In this document: positions 6,478 through 11,768 of the stretch, piece after piece
Position numbering within the stretch: position 1 is the first letter of the stretch
How the letters are laid out: each line of letters begins with the position of its first letter
Origin: a virus
IMG/VR virus record: IMGVR_UViG_3300032245_000955
Span: 1 to 29,586 of that record
DNA: 29,586 bases
Strand: one strand, 5' to 3'
Program-made: the position numbers and the translations under genes
Notes under the pieces: model-generated
What the model saw: the letters and a program-made list of their open reading frames with translations, nothing else
The model's database searches: none
Told to the model about the DNA's origin: nothing

Positions 6478-6737
6478 GATTGCGCCCTCTTGAGCAGGCT
6501 TGCGACCACCTCTTGAATGCCGTCTAGGTCATTACGCAGTTTACGGTACTTGGTTTGCAGATCGATCAGAGCAGTCGTCTGCGATAGCTGTGCCGATCCG
6601 TAGGATTGCGAGACGGAGATCGGCAGAATGCCCTCTGCTTCGAGGTCGCGAACAGTAGCCGCAGGCGGATAGAACGCCCCGGCCACGCCGCCTTGGTTTT
6701 TAGGTGCGGGGGCACCGTTGTCCTTGGCGTAAATCAT
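6474..6737 (-). CDS. Hypothetical protein with helical C-terminus
   Basis: The protein has 87 residues: a Gly/Pro-rich N-terminal part (GAPAPKNQGGVAGAFYPPAA) and a C-terminal coiled-coil stretch (LIDLQTKYRKLRNDLDGIQE, 57-76). Its stop overlaps the nuclease ATG, and its start overlaps the stop of the membrane protein before it. No family is recognised. Confidence 0.55.
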   Translation of the reverse strand: MIYAKDNGAPAPKNQGGVAGAFYPPAATVRDLEAEGILPISVSQSYGSAQLSQTTALIDLQTKYRKLRNDLDGIQEVVASLLKRAQS

Positions 6738-6895
6738 CTGCCCTCCCTAAAGAATCGACGCACTTGATCGACTACCCACCCAAACACGAGCAGGGCCACA
6801 GTTAGACCGGCGATTCCAGAGCCTACAAACAAAGCCCAGCCGGTGATCAGCATGGATACCTGGGCGAGATCGCGCATGACTTCCCACGAAATCAT
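6734..6895 (-). CDS. 53-residue membrane protein
   Basis: The preferred start is ATG at 6895, which overlaps the upstream stop (ATGA); the frame stays open further upstream but that part covers the neighbouring gene. The peptide has one long or two short membrane helices (MLITGWALFVGSGIAG then LTVALLVFGWVV) and a basic end (RRFFREGR). The positive tail suggests a cytoplasmic C-terminus. The role is unknown; superinfection exclusion is a common job for early small membrane proteins but is not shown here. Confidence 0.6.
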   Translation of the reverse strand: MISWEVMRDLAQVSMLITGWALFVGSGIAGLTVALLVFGWVVDQVRRFFREGR

Positions 6896-7149
6896 TTGCT
6901 GGCCTCGTGCTGGGCGTGCCACATACGGCACACGGCGGGGTTAGGGTGATAAACGAACGCTTCTGGCGTTAAATCGTACCCGCCGCGCGAATTTAAATTT
7001 AGTTGTTGGTAGTGAGCCTTTTTAGGCTCAGTTATTACTGCCGTGTTACCGCTTCGGCGTAAGTCATTGTAGGGATAAGCATCGGACGGGGTGGGATTTG
7101 AACCCACGGTTCTATCTCCTTCTTTGATTTGATTGATTATGCTTTGCAT
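6892..7149 (-). CDS. Hypothetical protein whose gene spans attP
   Basis: An open frame of up to 85 residues, start ATG at 7149. Codons for RTVGSNPTPSD (13-23) are the tRNA-like attP core read in this frame. The C-terminal half (GGYDLTPEAFVYHPNPAVCR) looks protein-like and its stop overlaps the next gene in an ATGA, so translation through this end is likely. The true start is uncertain: no ribosome binding site is visible before 7149. If the phage integrates at this core, the first codons would be separated from the rest, so the gene would be altered in the lysogen. Confidence 0.45.
   Translation of the reverse strand: MQSIINQIKEGDRTVGSNPTPSDAYPYNDLRRSGNTAVITEPKKAHYQQLNLNSRGGYDLTPEAFVYHPNPAVCRMWHAQHEASK
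7013..7030. repeat. Perfect hairpin TGAGCCT-TTTT-AGGCTCA
   Basis: A 7-bp perfect stem with a 4-base loop within the early frame at 6892-7149, about 50 bases from the attP core on the early-operon side. It could be a structured element in the leader of the early operon. There is no following T-run, so a terminator is unlikely. Confidence 0.4.
7083..7107 (-). other. attP: Probable attP core (tRNA-Ser 3' end)
   Basis: Read on the minus strand, this is a complete T-arm (GTGGG-TTCAAAT-CCCAC) followed by the seven-base acceptor 3' strand CCCGTCC and discriminator G. No D-arm or anticodon arm lies upstream, so it is a tRNA 3' fragment, not a gene. The G discriminator and the GGACGGG acceptor partner fit tRNA-Ser. 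It lies 87 bases from the integrase start. Tyrosine integrases commonly use such tRNA 3' ends as attP cores, which restore the host tRNA on integration. Confidence 0.8.
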
Positions 7150-7193
7150 GGTTGCTGTGTTTTGTTGCGTTAAACTGAGTAAATGTTACCGTT

Positions 7194-8300
7194 ATGACCA
7201 TGGCGTATTCTTACCAGAAACGCGGCAGCCCTTGGTTCTTTATTCGTTTTAAAGACCCGACTGGAAAATGGCGTAGCAAAAGCACCCGCTACCGAATCGA
7301 CAACACCCTGCATCGAGCTAAGGCAACGGCCGAGGCCGCTCGACTTGGCGTTAATGAAAAGCAAAAAGATTGCGGCCACGATTGGGTTGACGATTTGATT
7401 GAAAATCACCCTGTTTCTGCTCTGACAAAAGTGTATTACAGGAATTGCTGGCGTCATCTTGCGCGATTTATTATCGAAAAGAAAATAACCCTGCAAGCGT
7501 TTTCTGCGGCTGATTGTGAAATTTATTTGAGATGGCGTCAAAGCCTTCCCCGCACGTCCGGCGGTAAAGCTGGTCGTAACCAAGCGTGCCAAGATTTGAA
7601 GATTCTTAAATGGATTCACAGGCAGGGCCGACTGCTGGGCAAGATGGATTCTGTCGCTCTTCTGGATTACCGAATTAAGAGGGGGCCGATCTCCCGCGTT
7701 AAACCCGTTTTTTCGGATAATGAGATTAAAATCACCCGGAAAGCCTTGGCCGTGGAAGGTGTGCCCGAATGGATGCGGATTAGCTTTGAGATCGCGTTGG
7801 CTACGGGCTGTCGCCTGCGTGAGACGCAGATCCCGCTCGACTGCGTGGATTTGAAGAATCGCATCCTTACGTTCCCCTGCCCCAAGGGTGGCACGGGCAA
7901 ATCCTTCAGCATCCCCATCCCGGCCGCCATCGAACCCATGCTGGCCAGAATGAAGGCCGAGGGTCGCAAGGTCACTTGCGAAGTCCCCCGGACTCGAGCT
8001 TCGCTTTGCTGGCGTCGCCTGCTCGATATTTGCGGGCTTAAACGTCATTGTTTTCATTCGCTTCGGGTAACCCGAGTGACGAGATTGCGGCTTTCAGGCT
8101 GTTCTCAATCTGTCGCCATGAGACTCGTGAATCACTCGTCGACTTTAGTGCACGAGTTGTATCAGCGGCACTGCGTAGACGATCTCCGCGATGCAGTGAA
8201 CTTAGGCCAGTCGTCCGTATCAGCCGCCAGCGATCAAAGTCAGACGGAATTACCTTACCCGCAATCAGCGGGAATCCAGGCATCGCCTGCATTTGCTTGA
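7194..8300 (+). CDS. int: Tyrosine recombinase, phage integrase
   Basis: A 368-residue integrase. Residues 4-35 (YSYQKRGSPWFFIRFKDPTG) form the N-terminal arm-binding domain and about 62-145 the SAM-like core-binding domain. The catalytic residues are all visible: Arg207 (ATGCRLRE), a Lys in the KGGTGK hairpin (231-236), His288/Arg291 (HSLR), His314 (VNHSS) and nucleophile Tyr323 (ELYQRH). It catalyses integration and, with an excisionase, excision. It is the only long plus-strand gene here; the start is ATG at 7194 or, equally possible, ATG at 7200. The C-terminal 45 residues past Tyr323 are unusual, and the last 263 bases overlap an excisionase-like gene in antisense. Confidence 0.93.
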   Translation: MTMAYSYQKRGSPWFFIRFKDPTGKWRSKSTRYRIDNTLHRAKATAEAARLGVNEKQKDCGHDWVDDLIENHPVSALTKVYYRNCWRHLARFIIEKKITLQAFSAADCEIYLRWRQSLPRTSGGKAGRNQACQDLKILKWIHRQGRLLGKMDSVALLDYRIKRGPISRVKPVFSDNEIKITRKALAVEGVPEWMRISFEIALATGCRLRETQIPLDCVDLKNRILTFPCPKGGTGKSFSIPIPAAIEPMLARMKAEGRKVTCEVPRTRASLCWRRLLDICGLKRHCFHSLRVTRVTRLRLSGCSQSVAMRLVNHSSTLVHELYQRHCVDDLRDAVNLGQSSVSAASDQSQTELPYPQSAGIQASPAFA

Positions 8301-8406
8301 TTCGGGTGTAGCCCAAGCCGTAAGCAGCGCCTAGTTGGCGAAGGGAAAGAGCTTGGTTCTTCTGGCGGAGTTTCATGGCAACAACGTTGAGACGCCCCAA
8401 GCTCAT
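8038..8406 (-). CDS. Excisionase-like HTH protein
   Basis: Up to 122 residues. Residues 20-61 (SLRQLGAAYGLGYTRIKQMQ, then GFPLIAGKVIPSDFDRW) form a MerR/Xis-like winged HTH: helix-turn-helix, then a G-K-V wing and a short helix. Such proteins bend DNA at att sites to direct excision. It starts six bases after the stop of the minus-strand RHH gene, so they share an operon. The C-terminal half lies antisense to the catalytic end of the integrase, including its Tyr323 codon, and may be less conserved. Convergent overlap of this length is unusual. An alternative start is ATG at 8376. Confidence 0.65.
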   Translation of the reverse strand: MSLGRLNVVAMKLRQKNQALSLRQLGAAYGLGYTRIKQMQAMPGFPLIAGKVIPSDFDRWRLIRTTGLSSLHRGDRLRSAADTTRALKSTSDSRVSWRQIENSLKAAISSLGLPEANENNDV

Positions 8407-8412
8407 AAGTAT

Positions 8413-8574
8413 CTAGCTTTGCTCTCCCGATGCTTTTGCAAGCAGTTGAGTGATGAGCTGAGAAAGCGAAATACGACGGGCAGCAGCCAGTTTTTGCGAT
8501 GCTTTTTTCACAGCAACGGGCAATACAATATTTGTCTTTTCTGCTTTTAAACCGCTGAGTGGACGACGAGGCAT
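8413..8574 (-). CDS. Ribbon-helix-helix protein, 53 residues
   Basis: ATG at 8574, stop TAG at 8413-8415. The peptide has the RHH layout: a short beta strand (KTNIVLPVAVKKA, 13-25) for DNA contact, a first helix (SQKLAAARR) and a second (SLSQLITQLLAKA, 36-48) after the turn. This is the CopG/Arc fold, which binds DNA as dimers. AAAGG lies just before the ATG. It is divergent from a second RHH gene, with TACGC half-sites between them, so mutual repression or autorepression is likely. It heads a short operon with the excisionase-like gene. Confidence 0.72.
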   Translation of the reverse strand: MPRRPLSGLKAEKTNIVLPVAVKKASQKLAAARRISLSQLITQLLAKASGEQS

Positions 8575-8668
8575 ACGCCTTTGCTACGCACACACGGCGT
8601 ATTAGCAACACTTTTCTTTTGGGCATTAACTTTTCTTTTTTAAACTTGAATGCGTATTTATTACGCAT
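8574..8668. promoter_or_regulatory. Shared operator region of the two RHH genes
   Basis: Five TACGC half-sites occur between the divergent starts: 8574-8578, 8585-8589, 8597-8601 (inverted), 8652-8656 (inverted) and 8662-8666. The outer pair near the plus gene is a perfect 7-bp inverted repeat, ATGCGTA-TTTAT-TACGCAT (8650-8668). Short, repeated half-sites are what RHH dimers bind, so these are likely operators. Confidence 0.6.
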
Positions 8669-8673
8669 ACAAT
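8646..8673 (+). promoter_or_regulatory. Candidate promoter, TTGAAT-16-TACAAT
   Basis: A -35-like TTGAAT (8646-8651) and a -10-like TACAAT (8668-8673) are 16 bases apart, and the inverted repeat at 8650-8668 fills the spacer, so a bound repressor would block polymerase. The ATG at 8681 is about seven bases past the -10 box, so the transcript would be almost or fully leaderless; CCTCCCT before the ATG is not a ribosome binding site. Confidence 0.5.
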
Positions 8674-8680
8674 CCTCCCT

Positions 8681-8824
8681 ATGAAAAAGGCGAAAACAAA
8701 CCTCACGATCGACCCAAAAGTTAAGCGTAACGGTGAGCGTCTTGCCAAAAAAAGTGGATTATCCCTTTCGGCATATATCACCACGCTGCTAGTCAAAGAG
8801 CTGGCCAAAGAAAATAAACGCTAA
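8681..8824 (+). CDS. Ribbon-helix-helix protein, 47 residues
   Basis: ATG at 8681, TAA at 8822-8824. It reads MKKAKTNLTIDPKVKRNGER and then GLSLSAYITTLLVKELAKE, a classic CopG/Arc layout: strand TNLTIDP, helix one (VKRNGERLAKKSG), helix two (SLSAYITTLLVKEL). It shares no strong identity with the divergent RHH gene but the same fold. The start is inferred from the fold, since the upstream sequence has no ribosome binding site and a candidate promoter ends only seven bases away. It is the only plus-strand gene besides the integrase, and the pair may form the lysis-lysogeny switch. It ends four bases into the convergent winged-helix gene. Confidence 0.75.
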   Translation: MKKAKTNLTIDPKVKRNGERLAKKSGLSLSAYITTLLVKELAKENKR

Positions 8825-9120
8825 GATTTAGGCGATTTGCCTTGAATAAGGCGGTAGTGGGGTATTTTCCTGCAATGGCCTAGAAACTTTTTCCCCTTTG
8901 AATCAACGTGAGGCAATCGAACCACATAACTTTTTTTCTCGGCTCTACCGTCTTTAACCAAATGAGCTAAAAGCTTGTTGGCGTAATTTGCCGACTTCCC
9001 CCAAAGCTCGGCGATCTGGTTTTTAGTTAACCACCCATCGGGAACTACCTCTTGCCGATACCCAGCGACATACTCCGTTAGGACGGATGCCCAATCCGAC
9101 TTTACACCGGGTATCGCCAT
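8821..9120 (-). CDS. Winged-helix DNA-binding protein
   Basis: The preferred start is ATG at 9120, giving 99 residues; the frame extends further upstream only over the phosphoesterase gene. Residues 30-60 (WLTKNQIAELWGKSANYANK, then LVKDGRAEKK) form a winged helix like MarR or replication-regulator HTHs. The basic end (CRKIPHYRLIQGKSPKS) probably binds DNA. It overlaps the phosphoesterase stop by 19 bases and is the last gene of the long leftward operon that begins with the capsid. It converges with the plus-strand RHH gene. It could be a late regulator; the target is unknown. Confidence 0.65.
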   Translation of the reverse strand: MAIPGVKSDWASVLTEYVAGYRQEVVPDGWLTKNQIAELWGKSANYANKLLAHLVKDGRAEKKSYVVRLPHVDSKGKKFLGHCRKIPHYRLIQGKSPKS

Positions 9121-9848
9121 ACGCCTCCTATGGGTGAAACTACGTTCACCGTGCATCCCTGCCCGCCTTCTACGTATTCGCCCCAGGCAACGCCATGCTG
9201 CCATCTGGTAACAGATCGCTGACGCCGGGCGTAGTGCATGCTGGGAATGTCTGCTAGGCAACCGATCGACCAGCCCACGGGTGCCCCGATGCTGCGGCCT
9301 GCCGTGCGATCTATCCGATGCAAGTGCCCCATAACTACGGGTTTCCCAAGCATCTCAACGTGATCTCTGACGGCGCTGGATTCTGAATACATAAAACCGT
9401 GGCCGAATGTCGTGCCTCCTAGAATGCGCCAGCCTTTCTCAATGTCGTAAGGCACATACTGCGCCTTTAAATCCTTGCACATGTTGTAAATCTCCGATTT
9501 CGCAGACGTGCAGCAGTGCGCCACGATTGCGCTAGGCGAGTATTGTAAAGCTGTGAGGCGGTGCTCATGGTTTCCCTCAAAGATGTAGCGTGGCGCAAGT
9601 TCTCGAACGAAATTAAGCCCAGCGTCAAAGTCCTCGCGGATAGATGCGGTGCGTTCGGGCGAGTCTGGATCTTTCCTCGCGCTACCCATTAACCCGGACA
9701 GATCCACGAAATCCCCTAAGTGCAGCGTCATATCTGGCTGCCACCGGCGCTTCATTTCAATAGCGGCCTTGCAAGCGGCCGCGTTCGCTAGGTGTCCGTG
9801 GCTACAGCTAACGGCCAGCCATCGTTTCCACTTGCGAATGACCTTCAT
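9102..9848 (-). CDS. Calcineurin-like metallophosphoesterase
   Basis: A 248-residue phosphoesterase. Metal-binding motifs in order: CSHGH (15-19) at the place of the usual DxH, LGDFVD (44-49, Asp46), EGNHEHR (91-97, Asn93/His94), FGHGF (148-152, His150) and VVMGHLHR (171-178, His175 and His177). These define the calcineurin-like fold, which hydrolyses phosphodiesters or phosphomonoesters using two metals. The Asp of the first motif is replaced by Cys15, which could alter metal use. Phage members may act on nucleotides, RNA or DNA ends. It is coupled to the MazG-like gene by an ATGA overlap. Confidence 0.85.
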   Translation of the reverse strand: MKVIRKWKRWLAVSCSHGHLANAAACKAAIEMKRRWQPDMTLHLGDFVDLSGLMGSARKDPDSPERTASIREDFDAGLNFVRELAPRYIFEGNHEHRLTALQYSPSAIVAHCCTSAKSEIYNMCKDLKAQYVPYDIEKGWRILGGTTFGHGFMYSESSAVRDHVEMLGKPVVMGHLHRIDRTAGRSIGAPVGWSIGCLADIPSMHYARRQRSVTRWQHGVAWGEYVEGGQGCTVNVVSPIGGVWRYPV

Positions 9849-10171
9849 TTCTTATCAGCCGCTGAAGGGAATCCTTCCAGCACGGCTAGAATCTGACGGC
9901 AACTTTCCCGCGATTGAGCTGCCACGACGCTCTCGTCGCTCGCCCCGATCAGCGCAATCTCCGCGATTACGGAGAGCTGCATCTTTAACGTATGATGATA
10001 GGTGCATAGATCCAATATCTCATCCCACGCATCCTTCCACACGGGCCTGCGCCATAACGCACCGCCGTGTTCTTCTTGGCCTTTGCGGTACTTGGCATCC
10101 AGATCCTTGGTTAAATCACGCAGAATGCCCGCCAGATGCTTCTCATGTTCCGGCGTCACCGTGAACTCCAC
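9845..10171 (-). CDS. MazG-like nucleotide pyrophosphohydrolase
   Basis: The protein has 108 residues. KYRKGQEEHGGALWRRP (28-43) followed by WDEILDLCTYHH (49-60) is the helical acidic signature (EExxE...ExxD) of all-alpha MazG-type NTP pyrophosphohydrolases, as found in many phages. Glu33/Glu34 with Glu51/Asp54 would bind Mg. Such enzymes hydrolyse (d)NTPs to monophosphates, clearing unwanted nucleotides or lowering host alarmone signals. It overlaps the endolysin gene by 16 bases. The match is by motif only; the substrate is unknown. Confidence 0.7.
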   Translation of the reverse strand: MEFTVTPEHEKHLAGILRDLTKDLDAKYRKGQEEHGGALWRRPVWKDAWDEILDLCTYHHTLKMQLSVIAEIALIGASDESVVAAQSRESCRQILAVLEGFPSAADKK

Positions 10172-10674
10172 GGCCTGTTGCTGACTAGGCTTGTGGCCTT
10201 GCTCTTTTTGCGGATGTCTTTGACCTGCACTTGTTCCACAGGCTTGCGTGAGATGTCACGCCAGCTCTTGTATTTAGCCGACTGAAGATGACCCGTTTCC
10301 CAGGAGATTGCGGCTAGTTCAAAACTGACGCCCACGTGCTCGCCTAAACGAAAAGCCGTTTCGTTGTCCCAGTCTGCGATCCACAGATCCGCGTTTTTGC
10401 CCGATTGCTTTAGCGGAACCCAATCAAACGCGAGGCCGTAGTTGTGATAGCTTTCCCCTGGCTTGGCCTTGGTCACGATTCGGCCGCCTGCCGTCCGGCC
10501 TTTTGCATAAAGAGCAGCCTGCTCTTCCATCGTGCGACGGCCGCAGTAGATCAGCGGCTCGATCCGGCTTGTGACCATCTCATTCACCCATCCCCTAACC
10601 TGTTTTTGAAAACTGGCGTCTAAAGAATCAATCGCCCGCAAGGTGCGGGAACTAGCTTCCGCAAGGCTGGTCAC
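10156..10674 (-). CDS. M15-type peptidase endolysin (CwlK/VanY-like)
   Basis: A 172-residue cell-wall peptidase. CGRRTMEEQAALYAKGR (44-60) is the substrate-binding block of M15 peptidases. SYHNYGLAFDW (75-85) gives zinc ligands His77 and Asp84, and WETGHLQ (125-131) gives His129. It should cut peptide bonds of peptidoglycan (L-Ala-D-Glu or D-Ala-D-Ala type). There is no signal peptide, so a holin is needed, and small membrane proteins lie just upstream. The last 30 or so residues are basic and may bind the envelope. The start overlaps the lipoprotein stop (ATGA). Confidence 0.87.
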   Translation of the reverse strand: MTSLAEASSRTLRAIDSLDASFQKQVRGWVNEMVTSRIEPLIYCGRRTMEEQAALYAKGRTAGGRIVTKAKPGESYHNYGLAFDWVPLKQSGKNADLWIADWDNETAFRLGEHVGVSFELAAISWETGHLQSAKYKSWRDISRKPVEQVQVKDIRKKSKATSLVSNRPWSSR

Positions 10675-10916
10675 TGCCTCGCTCGCTCGCGTTCAGTTTC
10701 TGCCAGGCTATCAGAAAGCGCTTTGAGCGACTTCGCAAACAGATCTCGGTAAGCCTGTGGGCAGGGCTTGTTTGTTCGCTCGGCCTTGTCCCACTCGTAG
10801 ATGAAGTAGCTGATCGTGTCCGGGCTAGGCGGCGGGCCGTCCTGCGTTTGCGTCGTGGCACAGCTGCACAGCGCCAGAGCGCTAATCAGTAGGAGGGCGT
10901 TTAGTCCACCACGCAT
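10671..10916 (-). CDS. Lipoprotein, candidate outer-membrane spanin
   Basis: The protein has 81 residues. MRGGLNALLLISALALCSCA is a lipoprotein signal: basic start, hydrophobic core and a Cys at 17 or 19 in an L-x-x-C context. The mature part is short, with a Pro-rich start (PPPSPD) and a helical end (LFAKSLKALSDSLAETERER). Its start lies inside the 3' end of the upstream TM protein gene in another frame, with a 35-base overlap. Overlapping TM protein plus lipoprotein next to an endolysin is the hallmark of Rz/Rz1-type spanins, which fuse inner and outer membranes at lysis. This points to a Gram-negative host. Confidence 0.72.
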   Translation of the reverse strand: MRGGLNALLLISALALCSCATTQTQDGPPPSPDTISYFIYEWDKAERTNKPCPQAYRDLFAKSLKALSDSLAETERERARQ

Positions 10917-11049
10917 CTATATCTCTCTGCCGCCTGCGTCGCTCTAGCTCTATGGCTTCCCAGTTGCGTTGTAGGGGCGATTTGCGTTTTAAAAACCAAA
11001 GCACAATACCAGTTATCCCGCCCAGCGCCGTTAAGATTCCGGCGATCAT
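10882..11049 (-). CDS. 55-residue TM protein, candidate inner spanin
   Basis: ATG at 11049, TAG at 10882-10884. Residues 2-20 (IAGILTALGGITGIVLWFL) are a membrane helix, followed by a basic, helical stretch (WEAIELERRRRQRD, 30-43) that would reach into the periplasm or cytoplasm. It is short for an i-spanin such as Rz, but the overlap with the lipoprotein gene and the position just before the endolysin favour that role. A small holin is the other option. The start is six bases after the previous stop. Confidence 0.6.
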   Translation of the reverse strand: MIAGILTALGGITGIVLWFLKRKSPLQRNWEAIELERRRRQRDIDAWWTKRPPTD

Positions 11050-11055
11050 GGGTGG

Positions 11056-11226
11056 TTATTTTTTTGAGAACTTAGAAAGGAAGTCGACGATCTTTTGCAG
11101 GGTTTTTTCCGGCTCATCGCCAGGGATGAACGTGGCAACCGCTGCAATAGCAGCAAGAGTGGCCGTGACTGCGCCAAGGGCGCCAAGCCAATCGACTTTT
11201 AGTAGTGCGGGAATGATTGTTTCCAT
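11056..11226 (-). CDS. 56-residue TM protein, holin candidate
   Basis: ATG at 11226 with TAGGGG before it as ribosome binding site. A single hydrophobic helix (WLGALGAVTATLAAIAAVAT, 13-32) is followed by an amphipathic basic end (LQKIVDFLSKFSKK). Small size, one TM helix and place in the lysis cassette suit a pore-forming holin or antiholin. No family is recognised, so the call rests on topology and position. Confidence 0.6.
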   Translation of the reverse strand: METIIPALLKVDWLGALGAVTATLAAIAAVATFIPGDEPEKTLQKIVDFLSKFSKK

Positions 11227-11241
11227 GCCCCTAGCGGGGTG

Positions 11242-11502
11242 TCAAAGGCTGAAGCGACGCTTGATTAGCTCCCACGCCGTGCTGACTACTGCCCCAGATA
11301 CGAGAGCCACTAGCCACAGCTTTGTCTTAATCGTGTGGGCGTCGCGCTCCATATTAGTTAGGCGGCCGTGGTACTCGCCCAGGCTGGCTTGTGAGCGTTC
11401 GAGTAAATCTAGAATGACCGACTGGCGGGTTTCGATCCGGGCTATAGATTCTCGGACTAGGCTTAACCGTTCAGAAAGTTCGGCTACTTGGTCGGTGCTC
11501 AT
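11242..11502 (-). CDS. XhlA-like coiled-coil/TM lysis protein
   Basis: The protein has 86 residues. Residues about 8-55 form a coiled coil (LSERLSLVRESIARIETRQS) and a C-terminal membrane helix follows (WLVALVSGAVVSTAWELI, 63-80) with a basic end. This layout matches haemolysin XhlA-like phage proteins that act with a holin at the membrane. It has ATGA overlap with the gene before it and is 15 bases from the holin candidate. It could also be a Gp-like inner-membrane scaffold. Confidence 0.65.
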   Translation of the reverse strand: MSTDQVAELSERLSLVRESIARIETRQSVILDLLERSQASLGEYHGRLTNMERDAHTIKTKLWLVALVSGAVVSTAWELIKRRFSL

Positions 11503-11645
11503 AGGGTGGCGTTCTCAGCTCCTTCCGCAATACGCACCCATTCGACGCCGTCCTTATCTTTCCAGCGTTCTATAAATCCTTCGGCCTCTAAGTATCGAAG
11601 CGAACTTTCCAGCTCACGCCATTCGGCTGAGTCGTGGCAGTCCAT
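11499..11645 (-). CDS. 48-residue acidic protein
   Basis: ATG at 11645 directly follows the stop of the small lipoprotein (TGA then ATG), and the TGA stop overlaps the XhlA-like ATG. The peptide is short and acidic, and its middle (LRYLEAEGFIERWKDKDGVE) looks like the last helix and wing of a winged-helix fold. The exact fit between neighbours supports it. Function unknown. Confidence 0.58.
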   Translation of the reverse strand: MDCHDSAEWRELESSLRYLEAEGFIERWKDKDGVEWVRIAEGAENATL

Positions 11646-11768
11646 TCACTTGACCTTCCCTGCGTCCTCGGCTGCGGACATGTCGGAATATCGTGGCATG
11701 CCGATGTTCTCGGTTGGTTGTGGCGAGCAGGAGCAGAGCAGAAGTCCCACAAGGATTACTGGGATCAT
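11646..11768 (-). CDS. Small lipoprotein, 40 residues
   Basis: ATG at 11768 overlaps the stop of the tail protein gene (ATGA). MIPVILVGLLLCSCSPQ is a lipoprotein signal with Cys at 12 or 14. The mature peptide is only about 27 residues. It is a second lipoprotein in the lysis region, apart from the spanin candidate. It could be a lysis-release peptide or an outer-membrane surface factor, but no function is shown. Confidence 0.6.
   Translation of the reverse strand: MIPVILVGLLLCSCSPQPTENIGMPRYSDMSAAEDAGKVK

Noticed and set aside
7083-7107. Full tRNA gene
   Set aside because: Only the T-arm and acceptor 3' strand are present; no D-arm, anticodon arm or 5' acceptor strand lies next to it.
7170-8057. 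Minus-strand frame of 295 residues
   Set aside because: It is antisense to the integrase, which has all catalytic motifs; the sequence shows no domain.
8255-8668. Minus-strand frame of 137 residues with AGGGAGG five bases before its ATG
   Set aside because: Despite the good ribosome binding site, it overlaps the RHH and excisionase genes in another frame, its composition (Cys, Ser, Arg rich) looks like a shadow, and the site falls in the operator region.
10652-10861. Third frame over the lipoprotein gene
   Set aside because: Arg/Ser-rich shadow without start context; the lipoprotein frame has a clear signal.
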